The notes beneath the pieces are model-generated. The model was not told the origin of the DNA. It saw nothing but the letters and a program-made list of their open reading frames with translations, and searched no databases. From Cudoniella acicularis (taxonomy: Eukaryota > Ascomycota > Leotiomycetes > Helotiales > Helotiaceae): 16,783 bases of DNA. The DNA is taken from the NCBI GenBank assembly GCA_013054445.1, contig JAAMPI010001270.1:1-16783 (forward strand), in the 5' to 3' direction. Position numbers and translations under genes: made by a program. Below are positions 9,092 through 16,783 of this stretch, piece by piece; position 1 is the first letter of the stretch; every line of letters begins with the position of its first letter.

Positions 9092-10823
9092 CTAGTCTAT
9101 CTCCTCGATACTAAAAGTTCCTCCCGTCATTTCTTTGATGTCTCTGACTATGCTCATAGCTGATGATGCATAGCCCCAGTCCTGATACAAATGGCATCCT
9201 GTGACCATCCCAACCCAATTTTTGTTCAGATCACAGATCATGGAACCCAAATCTCCGCCAAGTGCAAATGCTTCTCCCCCTCCTCCTTCAAGACTCGCAA
9301 TCACAGCCTCATGTGATTCCATTCCATTGTGCCAATCAACTACTCCCCACAGGCTATCTACCTCCCCGGATGTAGTCAACGTCGTTCTCCCGTTCTTCGC
9401 TACCCAGCTCTCAAGGACAAACTCCCCCATGCGTTTGACAGTTTCACCAGCGTCTATGTGATAATGAAGGTTATAGAGCTGTCGGCGAGTAACAACTGGG
9501 GGGCAATTTTCGCCAAAGAAGCCTGGGTCATTCACACGAACAATCGCCCAGTCCATTCTGGAGCCCTCGGAGTTATATCTGTTGCCAGATGCGTGCATAA
9601 CAGTACCAATACCACCAGCATCAATATACTTGTTGATAGTAGATAATGCTGCAGAATTCTCCCCCCTTGGATCGAATTCCCGGTCCAACTCCGATTGCAA
9701 AAACTTTTTGCCCTCTTTGACATCAAAATGCGAAGGATAATTAATTTTAATCTCCTTTAAAGCCTCCTTTCCATTGAGGGCAATTCCTTGCTCGTTATTG
9801 GTGGCCCGGTTTGCAGGATCTCCAGGTGCAACCACATGATAACAAGTCAAAAAACATTTGATCTTATCACTCGAACCTAAAGGTTGAAAATAGCCCCAGA
9901 TTCCTAGGCTGCCTGGTTCTTCTGCATTTTCTGCTCCAATTGATGAACTATTGGCAGCATTTTCCGGTAGGCCGACCAACGAAATTGGCGAGGAGGCTTC
10001 CATTTCCTTTGAAATTGACGGAGAAGCTATGCCGGGCAGTATTTCTAGGTATAGTTCAGTTCCAGTGTTGTTCGACTTTGTAATAGTTGTCTCGATCTCT
10101 TTCTCGATGGCACTCCAGAAATGCCTGCTTCTCGGCTCAACTGTTACCACAACAGTTGGTTTCGCCGTACCATCTAATAAATTCACACGTCTGAAAAATG
10201 TGACGGATGTCCAAACGCCGGGGCAAACTTCCTTGACCTTTGCGATGGTCTCCTTCTGTACAGCTATCAGGGCTTTGTACTCAGCGGTATCTGATCTGAT
10301 AATTCTCGATACATCTTGATACATCAGGGCCGGATTCCGGATCTCGACTCCGATTTTGAGGCCCGTACCCCTAGCCTTTATTACTTCATCTATAATCATT
10401 TGGACTGTAGTAGCAGCAGCCACCCAATTCTCCGTGTCCGTATCATCAGTGATGATGATCATTGTAGTCCGAAAGTTGGACAGCCCTCTTGCAGCGACGT
10501 TTCGGATTTTGATTGTTTCAAACTTGACAACAAAATTGGCGAGGATTTCCTCAATCTGTTTCTGTATTTCATTTGCGAATTTTCTTGCTTCTGGCGAGGG
10601 TCTTGTCTCTGTAATTGGCCAAGGTGTTGCAATTTTGCCTACAGGCGCCGCTCGATGTGGGTCTTTCATGGCAACATAGAATTCAATGCTGGAAACTCCA
10701 GTGACTAAATATATATCAGTTACTGCACTTGAAAATAGAGGACGTAATTTTCTAGAGCAGCATACCACTGTCGTACTCCTCGGATGAATCCGTGCTTAGT
10801 ATGTACTTCCTCTTAACGACCAT
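9092..10823 (-). CDS. Trypsin-fold (S1-like) protein with a duplicated N-terminal module; catalytic Ser replaced by Leu
   Basis: Exon 1 is 10823-10766, beginning at an ATG with AAA before it and G after it. A 61 nt intron (10765-10705, GTATGC...TTTAG) leads to exon 2, 10704-9092. The product is 556 aa. Without this splice the exon-2 frame has no ATG before its Met at 10669. Residues about 55-250 hold two similar alpha/beta-looking units, each with a TT/PT-[VIM]-V/I-T strand, a W-x3-6-I/A helix and a G-x-E/V strand. Residues about 285-550 are a chymotrypsin-like fold: His309 in TCYHVVAPG, Asp404 in MDWAIVRV, the KNGRTTLTTSGEV strand common in fungal trypsin-like proteins, and GGDLGSM where GDSGS is expected. 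Leu505 therefore occupies the nucleophile position, so the protein is probably not an active serine protease. There is no signal peptide, so it is likely intracellular. The stop is TAG at 9092-9094. The gene is isolated between AT-rich and repeat DNA. Confidence 0.75.
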
Positions 10824-11137
10824 TTTGATAGTTCCTTTCGCAAAAGAACTACAGGGGATAGCAGACTTGAAATTCGGTAGTTCTAGAATAGAAACGTTAA
10901 CAAGTCAGTTTTCCAAGTAATTTTTGTCGAATTTTTTAGGTTACGCTTCACTAAAGTAGTCGGAAGACCGTCCTCGCTTATAAGGCGCTAGTCCCGATTT
11001 ATTAGACATCGGCCCTGGCCCGCCGACCGCCGACTGTCATAGACCTAGTGCAACGCACAGTCCTGTGACTAGTGAGACTCAGACAGTGTAGCGCTATATG
11101 CGACAGGAGGCTGCGACACGTCCCCCTAACCCCTTAT
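10824..11137. other. Upstream region of the trypsin-fold gene
   Basis: About 310 bp lie between the minus-strand start and a promoter-like segment facing the other way. A GC-rich patch of GCC/CCG words sits at about 11013-11036. No ORF or TATA box for the minus-strand gene was identified. Confidence 0.35.
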
Positions 11138-11300
11138 CACGTGACCTCGCTTGCTAGTACTCACCTCCTGTATATAAGGCCCCTTTAGGGCCACCTCTCC
11201 TTCTTCTCTCCTTAGCTTAGTTTCTTCGTAATATCAGCACCTTCTTACAAATACGTCCCACGTGACGTCAGGGCCTTCGTGCCTTTATAGAGCTGTAACA
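11138..11300 (+). promoter_or_regulatory. Orphan promoter-like segment (E-boxes, CRE, TATA)
   Basis: A CACGTG at 11138-11143 is followed by a TATA box (TGTATATAAG, 11169-11178), a pyrimidine-rich CTTCTTCTCTCC-type tract at about 11206-11216, then a composite CACGTG overlapping TGACGTCA (11259-11270), the palindromic CRE/ATF site. The order resembles a pol II promoter or the U3 of an LTR. No gene follows; the DNA downstream becomes AT-rich and degenerate. It may be the promoter of a lost gene or part of a solo LTR; TGT...ACA-like ends exist near 11035 and 11300 but no target-site duplication was seen. Confidence 0.4.
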
Positions 11301-12250
11301 GTATTAGCGATATATAAATCTCTACTTTAGTTTACCGCTAATCTTTCTAAAGTGATTCTATCTTATTAGGATTTATATAAATAATTAAATACTATTAAAA
11401 TTTAATAAAATCGCCTTATAGACGTTAAAGAGATATTATAAAATAATAAAGCTAAGCTATTTAACCTTATGATTATTATGTGTATATAAGCGAATATAGT
11501 GTAGTGGGGAAGTCAGTCGGTCGCTAGGTGGTCACGTGGTTCGTAGACACGTGACCTACGCGAAGGAGGATAAAAGACGTGTTCTTAGGCAGCGTAGCTT
11601 TATCTTCTTAAGTCAAATTAACGTCTATTTGAACTCCCTCCCTTTTGGGTTGTATTTGTCCTTCTACAATAGATCTAAAAAAGGGTTTAGAAGATTCTTT
11701 ATTAGAGCTAAAATATAATCTATACCTAGACATAAGACAAGGAAAGTATAACTAGGCCTTAAAGGAGTCAAATAAGCTCTTATAGATATAAAAATAGCTC
11801 TTTAATATATGCTTAAGCTTACTTAGCGTATACTTAGGCCGTGCTTAGGAATACTTACCCTTAGCTTAAGTGTAATGTGGTTCACTTACCTACTAGGGGG
11901 CGCCCGTCACGTGGCTTAGATCATCGACGGATGTCCGGAATAATGTCGGTAGTAAACCTCTAACATCTAAGATCATAGTTCTAGGGCACTTGATATATAG
12001 CACAGGATATTAGATAATACTATTAATTTCTATTATTATTAGGCCTTAGTATTAGACCCTTATTAGTAGTAGACAGCTAATAAAAAGAGGGCTTCTCTAG
12101 ACCCCCTAGGGCTAGAGATTAGTTCTATACTAAATCTTTTTCTTCTTACACGTGGCTTCTTTGCCTACTAACGCCTCCTCCTCACATTAAGCTTGCTCAC
12201 CTATAGCTTAGGCTAAAATAGTAGTAGCTTAAGTCTAAAGACAGAAATAG
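11301..12250. repeat. AT-rich, RIP-like repeat graveyard
   Basis: About 950 bp are rich in TTAG/CTTA/TATA words, with only short chance ORFs. Exceptions to the decay are four CACGTG sites (11533, 11548, 11908, 12149), the TATA-like 10-mer TGTATATAAG at 11481-11490 (identical to 11169-11178) and the repeat copy at 11668-11820. Confidence 0.5.
11668..11820 (+). repeat. Dispersed repeat, heavily decayed copy
   Basis: This aligns in the same orientation with 12622-12785. Over a gap-free core of about 110 bp (11708 onward against 12673 onward) roughly two thirds of positions match. By hand count about 28 of 29 transitions are C or G in the other copy and T or A here. Landmarks kept in both are AGATCT, TAGAAGATT, TAACTAGGCCT and AAAATAGC. 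The element class is unknown, and neither copy encodes a recognisable protein. Confidence 0.7.
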
Positions 12251-12270
12251 AAAATGCTATAAGAACATTC

Positions 12271-12516
12271 CTATGTGAGATTACCTGTTCCTGAAAACAG
12301 AGTGTCTTTAAAGCTTGGAGCTATATTCTTTCTTAATAATACTATCATACAATAGCTCCGAAATCCGAAGAGATGTGGATAGTCGTGATTAAATAGAGGG
12401 GAACTGCTAAAGCGGCTCTCGATACTACTAATAGAATGATCGATAGCAAGACCAAAACCCCCGGTATATTCTCGTTGCACACTAGTATAAGATGCAAAAA
12501 TGGCTGTGGAATAGAG
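12271..12516 (-). pseudogene. Possible coding fossil of about 81 codons, unidentified
   Basis: The minus strand is open from 12516 to a TAG at 12271-12273 with no ATG near the beginning. The peptide has a protein-like look (REYTGGFGLAIDHSI, LFNHDYPHLFGFRSY, SFKDTLFSGTG) and higher GC than the flanks. A GTAATC at the end of the SGTG codons could be an old donor site. No family was recognised. Chance openness is possible at this length. Confidence 0.3.
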
Positions 12517-12621
12517 TCACATTGACCAAAATTTTATAGACTCGCGAGGGAGAAACTTGAAATGTCTAAACCGTAGATTCGTCTCGCGACGGGGTGCGTC
12601 TCTCGACCTAGGGACGGACAT

Positions 12622-12785
12622 TATAGATCTGTCTAAAAAATAGTTCTAGAAGATTTATAGTCGCAAGGAAGTCAAAATAGGATCTGTACCTAGGAACAAG
12701 GCGATGAAAGTGTAACTAGGCCTCGAGGGGGCCAAACGAGTCCCTTTGGGCGCTAAAATAGCCCCTTAATGCCTGCTCAGCTGCA
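12622..12785 (+). repeat. Dispersed repeat, better-preserved copy
   Basis: This is the partner of 11668-11820, with higher GC (for example CTCGAGGGGGCC at 12722-12733, where the other copy reads TTAAAGGAGTC). Neither strand gives a long reading frame, so it may be a non-coding part of an element. Confidence 0.7.
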
Positions 12786-13139
12786 GCTACAGGCTCATCT
12801 GACCTATTTACAAAGGGATCCTTAAGAGTACGAGGTTTACTGCTTGAAGCCCATCCGACAGAAAGCTCCGTGCCAAAATTTGAGTCCGAATTTGAGCCAG
12901 ACTGGGGAGCGTGTAGCGATTGAAGGATATATATGTGAAGTGGGTTGCTAAAAGAGTGTGTATTGCTTGATCTAGTCTACAGAACAGCTTTTGGTGGGAG
13001 CTGTGTCCCTTATTTATAGGCCTCTGACGGAAACCATAGCCTGAAGCCCTTGAATACTCCCTGCATTACAGAGTGGCGAGCACTGTAATTCAGCGCATAA
13101 TGACGATAAGGCACTGAAACCCTTTCCCACGATAACGAC
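12786..13139. other. Moderate-GC non-coding stretch with promoter-like and palindromic pieces
   Basis: No ORF is called. On the minus strand a TATA-like CCTATAAATAAGG (about 13011-13023) and CA-rich sequence downstream could be promoter or LTR remains. An imperfect inverted repeat lies at 13061-13093. Confidence 0.35.
13061..13093. repeat. Imperfect inverted repeat, 11 bp arms
   Basis: CTGCATTACAG (13061-13071) pairs with CTGTAATTCAG (13083-13093) at 10 of 11 positions around an 11 nt spacer. It could be a hairpin, a dimeric protein-binding site or the end of a decayed element. Confidence 0.5.
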
Positions 13140-13398
13140 AATTTGTTTACATAACTAGTTAATGATTTTTAAACGATTCAAATTGTAAATAGATAGTTTA
13201 CGATTTCATAGTGTTAAAACTATACTTGACTAGCCTATATAATAATATATCCTATTACAGGTTTCTATTCTCTAATTATGTATCTATTAAACTAAAGAAT
13301 CTCCAACTTTAAATAAATTATTCATAATTAAATATATATTTTAAAAAATAAACTTTAAAAGGGGTTTAAATATCTATTGATTGTTAAAAGAACCCTAG
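13140..13398. repeat. AT-rich block, RIP-like
   Basis: About 260 bp of A/T-dominated sequence separate the repeat area from the 3' end of the ankyrin gene. It ends abruptly at the stop codon of that reading frame. No ORF was seen. Confidence 0.55.
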
Positions 13399-14532
13399 TT
13401 AAGGCCTTCGGGTATATAAGTCTTTCTCTTTCTTCTTCGAGTTTCGATCTAATGGCTTCGTCTCCTTCTTATAGATAGCTTCTCGAATTAACCTTTTGCA
13501 CTCCTCATAATCCTCTATAGTGTTCACAAGTTGGCCTCTCATGGCAGACTTGGGCCGGAAAGGCGCGTCCATAATAGATGAACGCTTAACAAAGCCCCGG
13601 GGATCATACCCACGGTCGAGGAGGGCTTTCACAATGTTTATCCGACCATTGGCGACAGCCACATGAAGGAGCCCTCTCGATACTTCTATAGATCCATTTT
13701 CTGCAAGGTCGAGGATGATAATCACCTTCTCCAGCGAGCCACGCCCACACGCAATGCGAATCCCATGATTCATCACTTTTCCAATCTGGGTATAGGCAAC
13801 TTCTTGGGCAGACAATTCAACCATGGAATCGAAGCACGCCGTGACCATTTCCAAACTGGAATACCGAACCGCATAATGAAATGGCAGATTGCTGCCGTTA
13901 TTTTCGTCCAAGATTGAGGCGCTGTGCTCCAATAAGAGCTTCAGAATAGAAACACTGCTTTCGCTGGCAGCAATATGAATTGCGGAGCACACTTCGCCTT
14001 CCGGCCCCGTGAACCTGCCATTCACCTCTACCCCCAGCTCAAGAAGAAATTTAATCGCTTCCTCGTTTGCATCTTTGATGGCAAACTGAAGAGTTTGCGC
14101 TACTCCAAAAGCTATTCCAATTCGGTGTCTAGGGAATGGCCCAGATTCCCAAAATGCTTTAATATGATCCCATCTATTTAGCGTCTGCGCCGCATTAATA
14201 AAGCGTAAATCGAAATTCGTGTCTCTGTCCTGCTCCATGGTTGGAGGAAGTAGATCTAGTAGAGCTGTTGGAGATAACACCTCAATAGCTTTCCCCAATA
14301 ATGAAACACCCGGGCTTTGGGCACTCATGTCATGAAGCTGTGCTCCCTCACGCAAAAGTCTCCGGGCTGCAGGCCAATTCTTATAAAGAATAGCCACTTC
14401 CAGAGGGGTTTGTTCTGCGCTATCGCGAAGATGGATGTCCACGCCAAATTTGAGTAACACCTTGAGCAAGTCCCAGGTTTCCTCTCCTCTTCTGATAGCA
14501 TAGTGAAGGGGTCGTTCCCAATGAACTTGTTC
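13399..14532 (-). pseudogene. C-terminal ankyrin-repeat part, in frame beyond an internal TAG
   Basis: The frame of the upstream ankyrin gene continues past the TAG at 14533-14535 for 377 codons to TAA 13399-13401, with no ATG near its start. Reading resumes at once with ankyrin sequence (HWERPLHYAIRRG, VLLKFGVDIHLRD, TPLEVAILY). Further repeats follow (IKFLLELGVEVNG, SAIHIAASES, LPFHYAVRYSS, GLLHVAVANGRINIVKALLD) and then a basic Lys/Arg-rich tail. The repeats keep their consensus helices and no other stop interrupts 1.1 kb, so the break looks recent or is bypassed. No intron of realistic length removes the TAG. Confidence 0.7.
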
Positions 14533-16472
14533 CTATAGTGGAAGGTCCTTGTTACTCCAGAGAAGCTTTTTGAGTTGCGGTGCGTTTACGCCTCTGCAGG
14601 AATATTGGAGTAGGGCCTCGACCGAATTTTCATATGGATAAAGAAAACCTCTTTGAAGTGGAGTTCTCCCTGTAGCATCTTCGGTATCCCAACCAGGATA
14701 TGTGCGTGGACAGCTACAGGATGGAGAAGAGACGGAACCAGCGGTGGATTCGCTAGGGCAATCTAAGTGATGTTCGATTTGTAGGGTCGCCTCGCAAATC
14801 GTTCGTATTATATCGACTTGGTCATTGTTAACTGCTAAATGGAGTATAGTGAAGCCACGAGACGTTTGTGGACGAATTGGGTCTGTAGATCGCTCGAAGA
14901 GAATTTTGAATACACCCACCCGCTCATGTCGAACTGCTCTATGCAACGGAATTTCACGCCACCTGTCTGCCGAATCTGTGGGTGCCCCATACGACAAGAG
15001 CAACTCCACGCAATGGATGTAGCCTTCTGATGCAGCATAGTGCAAGGCAGTTCGTAATTCCCTATCCGTAGCCGTTACACTAGCATGTCGTTTGAGTAGA
15101 AGTCCTAGAACTTCGGCGTGACCGAGTGATGCCGCAATAATTGCTCCAGTTCTACCATTGCCTGGGTGGAGACACTCAATATCATGACCGACATCTAGAA
15201 GTCTGGCAACATCCTGCTGGTCCCCTCTGATCACTGCTCTGATCAAGTCTGGCGGGCTCTTGCTTGGATCATACTCCATCTCATCAACGTCCACTTTTGA
15301 CCGATCGATAACCTCCGTCGGAGTTGAAGGTCTAGAGCACCCACTGTGATCGTGTATGGCTTCCAGGTTTTGGACTAGAGTTTCCAGTATTTCCCCGTTC
15401 TCGATATGGCCATTTTCGTGCACGTGGGAATCAGAGACGTGGCTTCGCTTGGGTACTTTGAGTGTGCCATTAGTAGCGCTTCCACCTAGAGTCTGTGAAA
15501 TTTCGAAAGGGTGTGAAAAATATGTATCGTCAAGGCTCGCTCCATTGGCCTTGTGGGCTTCATCGTGAGGAAACTCCAAGTCCAAAACGGAAGACGATTC
15601 GTCTTCTATTGAAGAAATTTTAGACGAGCTAGTCTTTATCAAAGGCTGTATGATCGAGAAACTTGAATTGGGTTGCCCTTTCTCGTTGGTGTCGTCCTCC
15701 ACTCCTGCATTGATGAATTCAGTAGATGCGAATGCTTCTCTAAGAGCTTCAGTATGAATCGAATGTCGCGGCTCTGCAGCTACATCTGACTCGTTTTCAG
15801 AACTCTCAAAGTCCAAGAGGTCTGACTAGTCATCTAAAATCTGAGTCCCGTATTCTGCTTGCCTTTCACCTGCTCGATCTTCGCTATTATTGGTTGAGAT
15901 AGACAGCTGTAAGATGGCGTTTTCGACGTTTGCAATGTTGCTTTTGACTTCTGACATAGTACCTCTGAAATTGAAATTACAAGTTCAGTGGAAATGTATG
16001 AGAGGGCTAGAAAGGCTTGTGATGTGAGAACTCACGTATGAAAGACCAGTAATAGCAATTGCAAAGCACTGGACTGTGCTCTCAGCTGTCCAAGATGCTC
16101 CTTCATAGCATCTTCATTCCAAAGGAACTGGAATTTATCCATCTTCCCGAGGCCAGAGTCCTTTCGCCTCAGCGGCTCCATGTCCTGGAGCAAGCCCTTG
16201 ATCGTTCTCTTAAAGCCCCTAATGGCTCTCGCGAACGTCATCGGCAATGTCTTACTCGAGTCCCATCGAGAAGCCAGCGCATCGGCATCGTTCATCATAA
16301 GATTTGCCAATTCCTGGAGTGCTCCTTGTAGAGTCTCCAGCTCGTGTCGTATGCTCTCAATCGTGCGAGCGGCATCTTTGTAGCGACTTCGGAGGTCATT
16401 GCAGGTTTTGATCGCGGTAGCGAATTGGAAGACGAGTCCGACTACTGTTGCGGCAGAGGAGTCGATATCCAT
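14533..16472 (-). CDS. NLR-like protein: fungal STAND N-terminal (PigL_N/Helo-like) domain plus ankyrin repeats, ended by TAG
   Basis: Exon 1 (16472-16036) encodes MDIDSSAATVVGLVFQFATAIKT and a helical region to about residue 145, matching in pattern the fungal N-terminal domain of STAND proteins. Intron 1 (16035-15965, 71 nt) has GTGAGT and a TTTCAG acceptor. The next piece runs 15964-15870. A 48 nt GTGAAA...TCAG intron (15869-15822) would keep the frame and remove a TAG at 15826-15828. The last exon has a Ser/Glu-rich acidic linker (about residues 180-366) and ankyrin repeats from about residue 367 (LIRAVIRGDQQDVARLLDVG, RTALHYAASEG, IPLHRAVRHE, FTILHLAVNN). It stops at TAG 14533-14535, giving about 606 aa. 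No NACHT or NB-ARC segment is present. In this family the N-terminal domain is thought to act as a signalling module and the repeats as the sensor. The role here is inferred as immune or allorecognition-like. Confidence 0.7.
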
Positions 16473-16783
16473 GGTTTTTGAGGAGTGATCGTAGGTTGGA
16501 GATGCTGGTGAAGAGTTTGAGAAGGTACTGAGGGGCGAGGCTGTGAGGCTGAGCTATAGCAGGGTTAGGTAAATCTAAATCAAGCCTTTTTCTAACTCGG
16601 ACTATAGTTTATAAATCTAAATATATACTAAATCATATTAAATCAAGCTTAATTAAGGTTATATGTTATATATTATATATTTTTTTTAAATTTAATATTT
16701 ATTTTGTATATAAAAAAAGTTTAATTATTTTAACTTTAAATCTAAATCTAAATCTAAATTTAAATTTAAATTAGATTTATTTA
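16473..16783. other. Short promoter, then AT-rich block with TYTAAA hexamers
   Basis: About 90 bp of moderate GC upstream of the ankyrin gene start gives way near 16560 to A/T-dominated DNA continuing to the window end. At 16735-16770 six tandem hexamers read TTTAAA or TCTAAA, differing only at one C/T position, and related TAAATC words recur at about 16569-16640. No ORF was seen. Confidence 0.5.

Noticed and set aside
11035..11300. Solo LTR with TGT...ACA ends
   Set aside because: No target-site duplication, no second copy in the window and no coding remains; kept only as promoter-like sequence.
12673..12720. Copia-type reverse transcriptase remnant, from a short VPRNKA-like reading
   Set aside because: Only a handful of codons resemble the motif before a stop, and no other RT motif follows.
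8030..15828. TAG reassigned to an amino acid, suggested by internal TAG codons
   Set aside because: The tRNA-ribosyltransferase and trypsin-fold genes end naturally at TAG, so TAG is a working stop in this genome.
16735..16783. Decayed telomere repeat
   Set aside because: The TYTAAA unit does not derive from TTAGGG/CCCTAA by C-to-T or G-to-A changes alone, and no intact telomere units are nearby.

Overview
The window looks like nuclear DNA of a filamentous ascomycete. The evidence is short 48-80 nt GT-AG introns, a CFEM-like GPI-anchored protein, a 2EXR-domain protein, a fungal STAND-type N-terminal domain joined to ankyrin repeats, and very AT-rich blocks carrying C-to-T / G-to-A decay like that left by repeat-induced point mutation (RIP). 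A helotialean (Leotiomycetes) origin is a guess. No tRNA, rRNA, CRISPR array or bacterial-type feature was seen.

Positions 1-6601 are ordinary gene space. In order they hold a possible 3' end of a plus-strand gene at the left edge; a three-exon carbonyl-reductase-like SDR on the minus strand (411-1428); a secreted CFEM-like, GPI-anchored protein on the plus strand (2383-3035) whose signal peptide appears split by a frameshift; a 2EXR-domain protein on the minus strand (3217-3912); and a three-exon catalytic queuine tRNA-ribosyltransferase on the plus strand (5256-6601). The long promoter intervals carry no convincing genes.

Positions 6602-16783 are accessory in character. A gap with a nested inverted repeat (6945-7014) leads to a decayed gene for a charged, coiled-coil-like protein (7844-8807, minus strand). 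This abuts a roughly 280 bp AT-rich block. Next is a two-exon gene for a trypsin-fold protein (9092-10823, minus strand) whose catalytic serine position reads leucine. From about 10.9 to 13.4 kb lies a repeat graveyard with an orphan promoter-like segment, six CACGTG sites in about 1 kb, and two copies of one dispersed repeat that differ almost only by GC-to-AT transitions. The last gene (13399-16472, minus strand) encodes an NLR-like N-terminal domain plus ankyrin repeats and is cut by an in-frame TAG. It is flanked by AT-rich DNA on both sides.

The common theme of the right half is genes sitting between RIP-like AT blocks and carrying disabling changes that a single C-to-T step can explain: two internal TAG codons readable as former CAG, and a catalytic TCG read as TTG. 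The pairing of an NLR-like ankyrin protein with a trypsin-fold protein recalls fungal immunity or allorecognition gene content, but nothing here proves a joint function. All gene models were spliced by eye and no database search was run.
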